A DNA stretch of 64,000 nt from Pseudomonas sp. Root562 (GTDB lineage: Bacteria > Pseudomonadota > Gammaproteobacteria > Pseudomonadales > Pseudomonadaceae). Positions within the stretch are counted from its first letter, which is position 1. The number at the start of each line of letters is the position of its first letter. Below are positions 35,434 through 44,116 of the stretch, piece by piece. Made by a program: the position numbers and the translations under genes. Location of the stretch: contig NZ_LMGK01000006.1 of the NCBI RefSeq assembly GCF_001427125.1, forward strand, positions 471-64,470, given 5' to 3'. Under the pieces are notes generated by a model. That model ran no database searches and was not told where the DNA came from. It saw only the letters and a program-made list of their open reading frames with translations.

Positions 35434-36612
35434 ATGTCCGAGCGGTGTGATGTTGCGATTTTGGGCCTGGGTGCCATGGGCGCTGCAACGGTGTATCAGT
35501 TGTCGAAGGCCGGTGTGAGTGTTGTTGGTATCGACCGCTATCACCCACCTCACAATCAGGGCTCTAGCCACGGCGATACGCGTATTACTAGGCTTTCGGT
35601 CGGTGAGGGCGCGCAGTACGTTCCCATCGTGCGCAACTCCCACCGCATCTGGCGCGCGCTTGAGGAATTGTCGGGGGAGTCGCTGTTCGAACAGTCGGGC
35701 CTACTGGCGCTGACCTCGAGTCCCGAGTTTGACCCCAACGACAAAACTGACTTCACCTTGCGTACCATCGGCTTGGCGCAGACATATGGCATCGAGCACG
35801 AAGTCTTGTCCGCCGAGCAGATTCGCCAGCGCTTTCCCCAGTTTGCCAACGTGCACGACAATGCCATCGGCTATTTCGAGCCTGGTGGAGGCTTTGTACG
35901 CCCTGAACGTTGCATCGACGTGCAGCTCAAGCTGGCCGAACAGCACGGCGCGATCCTGTACAAAGGCGAGACCGTCACCGCGATTAGCTCGAATGAGCAG
36001 GGTGTTGAAGTCACCACGAACTTGCGGACGCTCTTTGCCAACAAGCTAGTGATCAGCGCCGGCAACTGGAGCAGCGAATTGCTGGGCAAGCCGTTTGACA
36101 GCCTGCTCAGTGTCTACCGGCAGAAGCTGTTCTGGTTCGAGCTGGAGGAGAGCGCCGGGCTGGTGGGCCACTCACCGACGTTTATCCTCACCCACGGTCG
36201 CGGCGACGACAAAATCAATTATGGCTTCCCCGCGTTACACGGCGAGGGCAGCCTGAAAATCGCTACCGCGCAGTACCACACTACCTCGTTGCCACAATCA
36301 ATGGATCGTACAGTCTCGGCTGCCGAAGAGCAGGACATGTATGAGCACCAGGTGCACAGCCGCATCGCCGGTGTTACCTCGAAGGTGGTCAAGTCTGCTG
36401 TCTGCGCCTACACCGTTACGCCGGATCGCCATTTCATCATCGACGAGCATCCGTCGTTGCTGCACACCTTGGTGGTGTCAGCCTGTTCCGGCCACGGTTT
36501 CAAACATTCCGCTGCACTTGGCGAGGCGTTTGCGCAGTGGTGCATGCGCGGCTCGACCGACCTGGATCTCTCTTCTTTTTCCCTGAAACGCTTCGAAGGT
36601 AAATTATCGTGA
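35434..36612 (+). CDS. solA: N-methyl-L-tryptophan oxidase/monomeric sarcosine oxidase family protein
   Basis: This 392-residue flavoprotein has an N-terminal FAD-binding motif ILGLGAMGAATVYQLSKAG. RYHPPHNQGSSHGDTRI is characteristic of SolA and monomeric sarcosine oxidases. Cys324 in KSAVCAYTVTPDRHFIID matches the cysteine that covalently binds FAD in this family. It oxidatively demethylates N-methyl amino acids, giving formaldehyde, H2O2 and the amine. A good AGGTGAGAG ribosome site precedes the ATG. Its stop overlaps the next gene's GTG start, so a MetQ-type binding protein is translationally coupled. The symbol reflects family, not proven substrate. Confidence 0.9.
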   Translation: MSERCDVAILGLGAMGAATVYQLSKAGVSVVGIDRYHPPHNQGSSHGDTRITRLSVGEGAQYVPIVRNSHRIWRALEELSGESLFEQSGLLALTSSPEFDPNDKTDFTLRTIGLAQTYGIEHEVLSAEQIRQRFPQFANVHDNAIGYFEPGGGFVRPERCIDVQLKLAEQHGAILYKGETVTAISSNEQGVEVTTNLRTLFANKLVISAGNWSSELLGKPFDSLLSVYRQKLFWFELEESAGLVGHSPTFILTHGRGDDKINYGFPALHGEGSLKIATAQYHTTSLPQSMDRTVSAAEEQDMYEHQVHSRIAGVTSKVVKSAVCAYTVTPDRHFIIDEHPSLLHTLVVSACSGHGFKHSAALGEAFAQWCMRGSTDLDLSSFSLKRFEGKLS

Positions 36613-37388
36613 AACGCGTCGCTCTCTCCGTTGCACTGCTCGTCGCAGCCATGGGTTCTGCCTATGCCGAAACCCTGAAAATCGCAGTGGTGCCTGTGCC
36701 CCATGCCGAGATCCTGGAATTCCTCAAACCTGAGCTTGCCAAAGAAGGGGTGACGTTGGATGTCAAAGTCTTCTCTGACTATATCCAGCCAGACCGGCAA
36801 ACGGATGAAGGTTTGTTGGACGCCAATTACTTCCAGAGTAAGCCGTACTACGAGGCGTATAAAAAAGATCGCCCAAGCAGCGATCAAGTGCCAATCGTGG
36901 CCGTGCACATCGAACCGTTCGGTGCCTATTCGAAAAAGATCAAATCCATTAGTGAGCTCAAGGATGGCGCCACCATCGCCATTCCCAACGACCCGACCAA
37001 CTCCGGTCGTGCGCTGCTGCTGATCGCCAAGCAAGGCCTGATTACCCTCAAGGATCCCGATAACATCATGGCTACTCGCCTCGACATCGTCAGCAACCCC
37101 AAACACCTGAAATTTCAGGAGCTGGAAGCGGCCATGCTACCGCGCGTGCTTAACCAGGTCGACCTGGCATTGATCAACGCTAATTACGCGCTGGAAGCGA
37201 AGCTTGAGCCTCATAAGGATGCTCTGTTTATTGAAAGCTCGGAGTCACCGTACGCCAATTACCTGTACGTACGTCGCGACAAGGCGAACGCTCCGGCCGT
37301 ATTGAAACTTGGCGCGTTGCTCAATTCGCCTGAAGTGAAGAAGTTCATCCTTGAGCGCTATCACGGCGATGTCGTGCCTGCCTTTTGA
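36609..37388 (+). CDS. MetQ/NlpA-type substrate-binding protein without its ABC partners
   Basis: This 259-residue periplasmic binding protein of the NlpA/MetQ family has a signal ending SAYAETLKIAVV. The mature region has VFSDYIQPDRQTDEGLLDAN and NDPTNSGRALLLIAKQGLI, typical of the family. There is no lipobox cysteine, so it is probably soluble rather than lipid-anchored. It starts at GTG inside the oxidase stop (GTGA). No MetN or MetI gene is adjacent, so it must use a transporter encoded elsewhere, or have a scavenging or sensing role. Its ligand is likely related to the oxidase substrate (inference). Confidence 0.88.
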   Translation: MKRVALSVALLVAAMGSAYAETLKIAVVPVPHAEILEFLKPELAKEGVTLDVKVFSDYIQPDRQTDEGLLDANYFQSKPYYEAYKKDRPSSDQVPIVAVHIEPFGAYSKKIKSISELKDGATIAIPNDPTNSGRALLLIAKQGLITLKDPDNIMATRLDIVSNPKHLKFQELEAAMLPRVLNQVDLALINANYALEAKLEPHKDALFIESSESPYANYLYVRRDKANAPAVLKLGALLNSPEVKKFILERYHGDVVPAF

Positions 37389-37466
37389 CGAAAGTAGGCT
37401 TACGCCAATTACAAACTTTTTTTTATTTAGTGTACGGTTAGGAGACTAACCAACTAGAGACCTCTC

Positions 37467-37832
37467 ATGTCCAAGCTCGCAGAATTCCGTCAGCTCGAAA
37501 AACACTTGGCTGAACAGCTTCAAGCGCTCGAAGCCCTGAAGGGTGACGCTGGCCTCAAGAAAGAAATCGAATTCGAAACCAAGCTGCGAGCCCTGCTTGC
37601 CGAGTACAGCTACAGCCTGCCGAACGTGATCAACCTGCTTGATCCGAAGTCTGGTCGTCGCGCACCGACAGTCGAGTCCAAGTCTGGTAGCCGCAAACCT
37701 CGCCAGGTGAAGGTCTACAAAAATCCTCACACTGGTGAAGTCGTCGAAACCAAAGGCGGCAACCACAAGACTTTGAAAGAGTGGAAAGCTGAGCACGGCT
37801 CCGAAACAGTCGAGTCTTGGCTGACCAAGTGA
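37467..37832 (+). CDS. MvaT/MvaU-family H-NS-like nucleoid protein
   Basis: This 121-residue xenogeneic silencer is restricted to Pseudomonas and relatives. The N-terminal coiled-coil oligomerisation region (1-60) starts MSKLAEFRQLEKHLAEQL. The C-terminal DNA-binding domain contains the AT-hook-like VYKNPHTGEVVETKGGNHKT and LKEWKAEHGSETVESWL. The start MSKLAEF favours MvaU over MvaT, but I do not fix the symbol. A strong terminator at 37851-37877 follows. These proteins coat AT-rich acquired DNA such as the island at 41.5-47.5 kb. Confidence 0.93.
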   Translation: MSKLAEFRQLEKHLAEQLQALEALKGDAGLKKEIEFETKLRALLAEYSYSLPNVINLLDPKSGRRAPTVESKSGSRKPRQVKVYKNPHTGEVVETKGGNHKTLKEWKAEHGSETVESWLTK

Positions 37833-37850
37833 GTATGGTTTGAGTACAAG

Positions 37851-37877
37851 AAAGGGCCCCTTCGAGGGCCCTTTTTT
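37851..37877 (+). terminator. Intrinsic terminator between the mvaT-type gene and dctA
   Basis: A 9-bp stem AAAGGGCCC/GGGCCCTTT with a 6-nt loop is followed by T6. The A-run on the other arm means it may also stop the convergent dctA transcript. Confidence 0.92.
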
Positions 37878-37935
37878 GTTATCGATTTTTAATCAATCTA
37901 GGGTGTTGGTATTTTCAGTTACCACCTTAGATCCG

Positions 37936-39237
37936 TTAAAGCGCTGCCTCCAGATTACGCCCAAACACTCTCTTGTATTCGGCCTTGGCAGTCTGTTCGG
38001 TAAACTCCCCCGACCACTTCGACACCACAACGGTCGCTACGCTGTTGCCGATGGTGTTGCAGGTCGCGATGGCCATGGACATGAAGCGATACACCCCGAA
38101 CAGCAATGCCAGTCCTTCCACTGGCAGTACGCCGATTGCCGTCACCGTGGCGGCGAACACAACGAAACTCCCACCGGAAACCGCTGCTGCACCCTTGGAC
38201 GTGACTAGCATGATGGCGATAGTACCCAGTTGTTGCTCCCAGCTCATCGGCACGCCGTAGGCGTTGGCGATGAACAACACGCAGAGCGACATGTAAATGG
38301 AGGTGCCATCGAGGTTGAAGGCGTAACCGGTAGGCAAGACCAAACCGACGCTCTGCTTGGAGCAACCGAATTTTTCCAGTTTCTGCAGCAGGCGTGGCAG
38401 GGCGCTTTCCGAGGACGCCGTTCCCAAGACAATGAAAATCTCATCTTTGATGTACTTGAGGAATCGCCATAGGCTGAAGCCTGAAATACGGCAGACGGCA
38501 CCCAGCACCACGAAAATGAAGAACGCGACACTGACGTAGAACATCAGCACCAGATTGGCCAGCGACATCAGCACCGCGCTGCCATTGCTGCCGACGGCGT
38601 AGGCTACCGAACCGAAGGCGCCGAGCGGAGCGAACTTCATGATCAGGTTGATGAACTCGAAGAAGCATTCGGAGACGCGGCTCAAGCCGTCCTCAATCAC
38701 GCTGCGACGCTCGGGCTTGAGGGCCAGCAGGGCGAAGCCGAATAGTACCGAGATCACCAGCACCTGCAGTAGTTGTCCGCCAGCGAAGGCACCGACAAAG
38801 TTGTCCGGGAAAATCCCGTAGATGAAATCCATCGTCGAGGCAGGTGCGTGACCCTTGGCGACTGCCGCACTGGCCGCCGCTGCCGTCGCGCTGCTCGGAT
38901 GAGCATCGTGCATGCCCGAGCCGATGTTCAGCAGATTGCCCCACAGCAGACCGATGGCCAAGGCTATGGTAGAAACGATTTCGAAATAGATCAGCGCGCG
39001 CAAGCCGACCTTGCCAACCCGCTTGATATCGCCTGCCGAGGCGATGCCATGAACAACGGTAAAAAACACCAAAGGAGCTACGGCAGTCTTGATCAGCTTG
39101 AGGAAGATATCGCCGAGGATCTTGAACTTGGCCGCCAGTTCCGGAGCCATGAAGCCGAAGGCAATACCCAGCACCATGGCGGCAATGACCTGGAAGGTCA
39201 GGTCTTTGTAGAACGGCTTTTTGTTGATAGTGGTCAT
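37936..39237 (-). CDS. dctA: C4-dicarboxylate/cation symporter (DctA family)
   Basis: This 433-residue member of the dicarboxylate/amino acid:cation symporter family has about eight membrane segments and two reentrant loops. Family motifs are GTASSESALPRLLQKLE (serine-rich first hairpin), LPTGYAFNLDGTSIY (NMDGT-like motif) and LVTSKGAAAVSGGSFVVFAA. It imports succinate, fumarate, malate or similar compounds with protons or sodium. It lies 71 bp downstream of an aspartase/fumarase-superfamily lyase, so it may import that enzyme's substrate. A hairpin at 39279-39301 lies between the two genes. Confidence 0.9.
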   Translation of the reverse strand: MTTINKKPFYKDLTFQVIAAMVLGIAFGFMAPELAAKFKILGDIFLKLIKTAVAPLVFFTVVHGIASAGDIKRVGKVGLRALIYFEIVSTIALAIGLLWGNLLNIGSGMHDAHPSSATAAAASAAVAKGHAPASTMDFIYGIFPDNFVGAFAGGQLLQVLVISVLFGFALLALKPERRSVIEDGLSRVSECFFEFINLIMKFAPLGAFGSVAYAVGSNGSAVLMSLANLVLMFYVSVAFFIFVVLGAVCRISGFSLWRFLKYIKDEIFIVLGTASSESALPRLLQKLEKFGCSKQSVGLVLPTGYAFNLDGTSIYMSLCVLFIANAYGVPMSWEQQLGTIAIMLVTSKGAAAVSGGSFVVFAATVTAIGVLPVEGLALLFGVYRFMSMAIATCNTIGNSVATVVVSKWSGEFTEQTAKAEYKRVFGRNLEAAL

Positions 39238-39278
39238 GTCTGCAGTCTCGTTGTTGTTATTTGCGAGCGGTAGGCAGA

Positions 39279-39301
39279 GGGGCTCGATGCTGCCGAGCCC
39301 C
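39279..39301 (-). other. Hairpin between the lyase gene and dctA
   Basis: GGGGCTCG at 39279-39286 pairs with CGAGCCCC at 39294-39301, without a U-tract. It may tune the ratio of the two products by attenuation or mRNA processing. Confidence 0.4.
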
Positions 39302-39308
39302 GAAACAA

Positions 39309-40664
39309 TCAGCGTTTGACGCTACCCTCACGAGCGAGGGCGATATCTACCATCTGCGGCGCAAGACCCAAATAGTTAGACGGGTCGGTCAGGCGCTTGA
39401 GTTCCTCGATATCCAGTTGTGCGGTGGCTTCGCCCTGAGCGAGCAACGCATCAAGCAAACTGGTGCCTTCATCGTTAGCCATGCGGCAGGCGGCATACAC
39501 CACGTCATGCGCCACCTGGCGTCCGAGCGCTGGGGCCAGCCCCATCATCACGGCTTCAGCCACAATCAGACCTTGGGTCATGTCGAGGTTTTTGCGCATG
39601 CGCTCAGTGCGGACTTCCAGGCCGGCGAGCATGAACTTCGCCTGGCCGAGGGATGCCGCGCTCAAGGCGAACGCTTCAGGAATGGCGATCCATTCGGCCT
39701 GCCAAGGGCCGGTGGAGCGTTCGAAGTCCTGAATCATTGCATCCAACATCAGGCCTGCGTGCTGACGCACACCTTTGGCTGCGGCATACATCAATTCACA
39801 GGAGATCGGATTGCGTTTCTGCGGCATGGTGCTGCTCGCACCGCGACCTTTGACGAAGGGTTCGTACACTTCACCCAGCTCGCTGGTCATCATCATCATG
39901 ACGTCCAGGGCAACCTTGCCCAGGGAACCGGTGACCAGCCCGAGGAAGTTCAGGGTTTCCGCCAGGCCGTCACGCGCGACATGCCAGGTGGCTTGCGGAA
40001 CGCCCAGACCCAGTTCTGCCATCAGGGCTTCCTGGACTTCCAGACCCTTGTCGCCCAATGACGCCAACGTGCCCGCCGCGCCGGCGAATTGACCGATCTC
40101 TACTCGCGGGCGCAACTCCACCAGGCGCTCGGCGTGACGGTCGAACATGCTCAGCCACACGGCACATTTGTAGCCGAAGGTGATCGGCAGTGCGTGTTGC
40201 AGGTGAGTACGGCCAGCCATCGGGGTATCGCGGTAGCGTTTGGCCAGGTCGGCCAGCAAGCCGCGTACAGCCTGGATGTCGCGCTCGACCAGTGCCAGCG
40301 CCGCGCGCACTTGCAGCACAACAGCAGTGTCCATGATGTCCTGGGTGGTAGCCCCCCAATGGACGTAGCGGCCGGCTTCGCCACAGCTTTTCGACAGTTG
40401 TTCAACCAACGGCAGGATCGGGTAACCGACAATTTCGGTTTCGTGCTGCATCAGCGTCAAGTCGAGGGAGGTATAGGTCGCCAGTTCAGCGATCTGTTCG
40501 GCGGCCTGGCTCGGGATTACGCCACAGCGTGCTTCGGCGCGGGCCAGTGCCACTTCCACTTCGATGTAGCGTTCGATCAAGGCTTTGTCGGAAAACACAC
40601 CGCGCATCTCGGCGGTGCCGAACATGTCGCGAAAGAGGGCGGAGTCGAAGACAGTACTGGACAT
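39309..40664 (-). CDS. Aspartase/fumarase-superfamily lyase (PcaB/adenylosuccinate-lyase-like)
   Basis: This 451-residue member of the superfamily forms tetramers and eliminates fumarate or cycloisomerises. The signature loop is GASSTMPQKRNPIS, with the catalytic Ser in the flexible loop. THLQHALPITFGYK and HWGATTQDIMDTA carry the other conserved motifs. It is closest in layout to 3-carboxymuconate cycloisomerase and adenylosuccinate lyase homologues. No other protocatechuate gene is present, so aromatic degradation is not supported. Together with DctA and a divergent UTRA regulator, a dicarboxylate-releasing C-N lyase is the most sensible inference. Confidence 0.88.
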   Translation of the reverse strand: MSSTVFDSALFRDMFGTAEMRGVFSDKALIERYIEVEVALARAEARCGVIPSQAAEQIAELATYTSLDLTLMQHETEIVGYPILPLVEQLSKSCGEAGRYVHWGATTQDIMDTAVVLQVRAALALVERDIQAVRGLLADLAKRYRDTPMAGRTHLQHALPITFGYKCAVWLSMFDRHAERLVELRPRVEIGQFAGAAGTLASLGDKGLEVQEALMAELGLGVPQATWHVARDGLAETLNFLGLVTGSLGKVALDVMMMMTSELGEVYEPFVKGRGASSTMPQKRNPISCELMYAAAKGVRQHAGLMLDAMIQDFERSTGPWQAEWIAIPEAFALSAASLGQAKFMLAGLEVRTERMRKNLDMTQGLIVAEAVMMGLAPALGRQVAHDVVYAACRMANDEGTSLLDALLAQGEATAQLDIEELKRLTDPSNYLGLAPQMVDIALAREGSVKR

Positions 40665-40693
40665 GAGGTAATCCTGATATGTTTGTTATTGAT

Positions 40694-40714
40694 CGGACAT
40701 ATTTGATATGTCCG
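40694..40714. promoter_or_regulatory. 9-3-9 perfect palindrome, candidate GntR operator
   Basis: CGGACATAT at 40694-40702 and ATATGTCCG at 40706-40714 are exact complements around a TTG spacer. It sits between the divergent lyase (start 40664) and GntR (start 40772) genes, and is probably the operator for both. Confidence 0.7.
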
Positions 40715-40771
40715 TACATAATTTTTACGTGCTCACTGATACACTGTCAACTCGGTGAACGCTTCGGACTG

Positions 40772-41521
40772 ATGAAAGGTATGAACCAGACGCGCTATGC
40801 GGTCGTTGCAAAAGACTTGATGGAGGGGATTTCCAGCGGGAGATTTCCTGTAGGTACGTTGCTGCCAACGGAGTTCGAGCTGTGCGAGCTGTATGACGTG
40901 AGCCGCCATACGGTGCGTGCCGCCATCACCCAATTGCAGAACCAAGGGCTGGTGTCACGGCGAAAACGGGTGGGCACGCGGGTTGAGTCCGCCACACCAA
41001 AGGGCGGGTATTCGCAGTCGCTGGCCTCGGTATCAGACCTGGTTCATCTGGCCGAAACCCAAGTGCGCAGTATTCAGAGCGTGCAGCACTTTGTGGCCGA
41101 CATCGCCTTGGCCAAACGCCTGGGCCTGGAACCTGGCGAGCATTACTTTTGTGTGTCGAGCATCCGGGTCGACCAGGAAAATCTGCGTGCGCCACTGTGC
41201 TGGACTGACGTGTACGCCCAGGATATTTACTCTGAGGTCATTGAATTGGCCGAGCAGCATCCTGACGAACTGATTGCCGCTTTGATTGAACAGCATTTTG
41301 GTCGGCACATCGATGTGGTGGATCAGCAGGTACGTGCGGTACTGCTGTCGCCGGAGATTTCCAAGAGCCTCAATGCTGAAGCCGGTTCTCCGGGCTTGAA
41401 CATTCTTCGCCAGTATCGTGATGAGGCGGGGGCTGTGATGGTGGTGTCGGAAACCACCCACCCTCAAGACAGGTTTACGCTGGTCACTCAGATGCGTAGA
41501 GAAAAGACTCTGACTCCTTAG
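40772..41521 (+). CDS. GntR-family regulator with UTRA domain (HutC type)
   Basis: This regulator of about 249 residues has an N-terminal winged helix (GISSGRFPVGTLLPTEFELC, YDVSRHTVRAAITQLQNQGL) and a UTRA ligand domain from about residue 90 to the end. I start at MKGMNQTRYA; an ATG three codons later is equally possible. It is divergent from the lyase and dctA unit. It very likely represses that unit through the palindrome at 40694-40714, with a substrate or dicarboxylate as effector. Confidence 0.88.
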   Translation: MKGMNQTRYAVVAKDLMEGISSGRFPVGTLLPTEFELCELYDVSRHTVRAAITQLQNQGLVSRRKRVGTRVESATPKGGYSQSLASVSDLVHLAETQVRSIQSVQHFVADIALAKRLGLEPGEHYFCVSSIRVDQENLRAPLCWTDVYAQDIYSEVIELAEQHPDELIAALIEQHFGRHIDVVDQQVRAVLLSPEISKSLNAEAGSPGLNILRQYRDEAGAVMVVSETTHPQDRFTLVTQMRREKTLTP

Positions 41522-41525
41522 GAGT

Positions 41526-41610
41526 GACTGCTATTGGCCGATTTCTGCCCCTCACGACAGGCAGAATTCGGCCAAAAGCCGTCATTCTGGAAAGGCCGAA
41601 ACGGCCAGAA
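41526..41610. repeat. GGCCGATTTCTGCC-type palindromic repeat, copy 1
   Basis: TTGGCCGATTTCTGCC at 41534-41549 pairs with 41560-41575 with one mismatch, followed by TTCTGG/CCAGAA arms at 41585-41610. Related sequence occurs at 43846-43897, 46521-46559 and 47736-47752. The rest of 41522-41836 shows no gene. Confidence 0.75.
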
Positions 41611-41836
41611 TTCGACACTCGGACTGTCTGGAAAATACGGAGTGATTCAGTACACCTGCATGCCATCCAACACTCGCGAACGATCTGACGAAAACTATTT
41701 TGAGTGGGGGAGGCTTTATTCTGAGCGAGTTTTTTGGGTGAATCAGAGGAATATTTACTTATCTCCGGTCTGCCATCTTTCCGACTGTCTCTGTTAGAGT
41801 TGATGCGTTGCTCACCATAAACAAAAGGAAAAGTAT

Positions 41837-42232
41837 ATGACTGTGGAGACTCTGCAGGCTTCGACGCAATACAGTGATTTAAAGGGTGGTGCTGCTGCTG
41901 ACCGAGCCGACAAGGGTGGTCCTTCGGAATGGCTTCGCCACGAAGGTTACATTTCCGATGGCGAATTTGTAGTCGGCATCGACTTTAGCGTTGGTGAAAA
42001 TCACGGTGTTCATCGTGACCCGGTATACGTATCTTTCTTGATCATTGAAACGCGCGGCTTTGACAACGTTGTAGCACAAATCGCCGCGCTTCCAGCTGAT
42101 GAGCCAATCGCCGTGCGTAAGGTATCCGTAGATATGGCATTGGTCGATTTTTTCGCCCTTTTCAAGAGGTTCAACGTGACACTCACTCCCTTATCTGAGA
42201 TGGAAGGGCGGACGTATCACTACACCGATTGA
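41837..42232 (+). CDS. Unknown 131-residue protein at the island edge
   Basis: This acidic cytoplasmic protein starts MTVETLQASTQYSDLKGGAA and ends EGRTYHYTD, with AAGGAAAAG before the ATG. There is no signal, membrane segment or recognised domain. A mixed alpha/beta core is suggested by FVVGIDFSVGENHGVHRDPV and YVSFLIIETRGFDNVVAQIA. It is the first gene of the AT-rich block that follows the GntR gene. A role in defence or an immunity pair is speculative. Confidence 0.7.
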   Translation: MTVETLQASTQYSDLKGGAAADRADKGGPSEWLRHEGYISDGEFVVGIDFSVGENHGVHRDPVYVSFLIIETRGFDNVVAQIAALPADEPIAVRKVSVDMALVDFFALFKRFNVTLTPLSEMEGRTYHYTD

Positions 42233-42470
42233 GGCACCAGTTGGCAGGTCAGAATAGGGTTAGGCCAACAACTCCGGTATATGTGACCTGTACCGGCTTG
42301 TAGGTATCGTTGAATGGAGCCAATCGTCCTGAGCTTCTTTGGCCGCCAAACTGTCGCCGATACGGTAATCTCCGCGATCATACTCTGCGAAGCCAGTACG
42401 GCTCCGAAAAATTGATTGTTCGCGGGTTGATTCGAAGATTAACCAAGAACATTAATTATGAAGGTGCATC

Positions 42471-43724
42471 GTGGGTACAGTCATCAGTCTCGACGTCGGC
42501 GGCGTGACCGTTGACTGGGCAAAAAATAATTCTGGTGCCGATCACCGCTCGTTATTTCAAGAGGGTGATCGGGTATGGATAAAAGCAGATAACGACGATG
42601 AGGAAGACAGTTATGGATATGATGCTTTAGCTCGTCCGTTATTGAGAGTAATACCTCGGTTGAATTTATTAGGGAGCACAATCGAAGCAGCCCGAGCGGA
42701 ATACGATGCACTGTTGACCGAGTATGACGATATTGCAGTACGTGTTGGGAAGGATTTTAATGGCACTATGTCGTTCGACGAATTCTGTGAGTTTGTAGGT
42801 CGTTATTCCATTGAGTCTCTTGATGATAATTACATTGAGGTCGATGGTAATTGTGTCCGTGGTGTTATGGGGCGGTTTAAGGAGGTCGAGGCTGATATTA
42901 ATAAACTGCCTGTCTTTGGCGGCGATATATACTGGTCGGAAAAAAGTTATTTCGCGTCAAGGATCTGCTGTCTAAGTGCCTACTCTATGCTGCAAGTGTT
43001 CGGGCAAAGCGAAAATAATATAAACGCGAAAGTCGTTTGGGATTATGGACCTCTTGTAGAGGCTGGCTGGGCTTCAAGTGAGGACTTCACGCCAGGCGCA
43101 ATCCGTTCAAAGACCATTTTAGTCGCAACTGAAGGGTCTACTGACTCTCGCATAATCAAAAGGGCATTCAGTGCATTATGTCCTGACTTGGAAGATTTTT
43201 TTCGTTTTGTTGACGTTGATGAGAGGCATCCTTTTTGGGGGACTGGTAACTTAGTAAAATTCGCAGAAGGCCTAGTGAGAATAGATATTCAAAATAAAGT
43301 GTTATTTATTCTCGACAATGATGCCGAGGGTGTTGATGCAATGATGCGCCTTAAGGAACTAGCGATGCCCTCTAATATGCGTGCCATGATTCTTCCAAAA
43401 GACGATACGCTACTCAAATTTCCTGCGATAGGTCCGGAGGGAACACGAGAATCGGACATTAATGGGCGAGCAGCTTCAATAGAGTGTTATCTTGACCTAC
43501 GACTCCCCAATCAACCTCCGGCAGTGGTCCGATGGAGCAATTATAAGAAAGATGTAGATGCTTGGCAGGGCGCGCTTGAGCATAAAGAAACTTATATGCG
43601 ATATTTTCTAAGTCAATCGATAGATGATTTACGTAAAGATGATTATGATACGTTACGATTAGAACGCCTCTTGCATGCAATAACGGCTGAGGCTACGAAA
43701 TTGCAAAAGCATTACGTAGAGTAG
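42471..43724 (+). CDS. HEPN/Toprim-associated protein, candidate defence nuclease
   Basis: This 417-residue protein starts at GTG with AAGGTG upstream. The N-terminus MGTVISLDVGGVTVDWAKNN matches the N-terminal domain of proteins annotated HEPN/Toprim-associated. The middle holds a TOPRIM-like core: ILVATEGSTDSRIIKRAF with Glu221, and VLFILDNDAEGVDAM with Asp282 and Asp284 as the metal-binding DxD. The C-terminal 100 residues are helical. TOPRIM nucleases of this type occur in OLD and Gabija-like defence. Base composition is visibly more AT-rich than the flanks, a sign of transfer. Function is untested. Confidence 0.72.
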   Translation: MGTVISLDVGGVTVDWAKNNSGADHRSLFQEGDRVWIKADNDDEEDSYGYDALARPLLRVIPRLNLLGSTIEAARAEYDALLTEYDDIAVRVGKDFNGTMSFDEFCEFVGRYSIESLDDNYIEVDGNCVRGVMGRFKEVEADINKLPVFGGDIYWSEKSYFASRICCLSAYSMLQVFGQSENNINAKVVWDYGPLVEAGWASSEDFTPGAIRSKTILVATEGSTDSRIIKRAFSALCPDLEDFFRFVDVDERHPFWGTGNLVKFAEGLVRIDIQNKVLFILDNDAEGVDAMMRLKELAMPSNMRAMILPKDDTLLKFPAIGPEGTRESDINGRAASIECYLDLRLPNQPPAVVRWSNYKKDVDAWQGALEHKETYMRYFLSQSIDDLRKDDYDTLRLERLLHAITAEATKLQKHYVE

Positions 43725-44116
43725 TAGTAGGCTTAACTGAATAAGTTCGAAGTTAACTTTATTGCGATTTGTGATACATAGAAATTCTTACAGTCTCCTA
43801 TTTTCTGGCTTGTATAACCGGATTCTGCCGTTGCCCGCCGGCAGCTGTTGGCCGAAAACGGCCATTAGCTGACGTTCACAAGCGGCCGCTACCGGCCAAA
43901 AGTGTGTAAAAACGCTTCGCCAAAATTGAAGTGTGCGCGTCTACGTTGAATCTGGAATTTATCGGCACGTCAGCAGATGTGGATTTCGCGTAGAAACGCG
44001 ATTTTCAGTCCGGTTTTGACTACCTGTCACGCTCAAAAACGTTTTTACACAGTCTCGGCCAAAAGCGGTCAGTCGACGCCTACGAAATTAGGGGTGATGT
44101 ACGTGCTTTTTTTTAC
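43725..44116. other. AT-rich intergenic region with repeat copy 2
   Basis: About 390 bp between convergent genes. GGCCG/CGGCC arms at 43846-43897 (TTGGCCGAAAACGGCC and CGGCCGCTACCGGCC) belong to the local repeat family. I see no gene in it. Confidence 0.5.

Noticed and set aside
39309..40664. Calling the lyase pcaB (3-carboxymuconate cycloisomerase)
   Set aside because: No protocatechuate-pathway genes are nearby and the partner is a dicarboxylate carrier, so the specific name is not supported.
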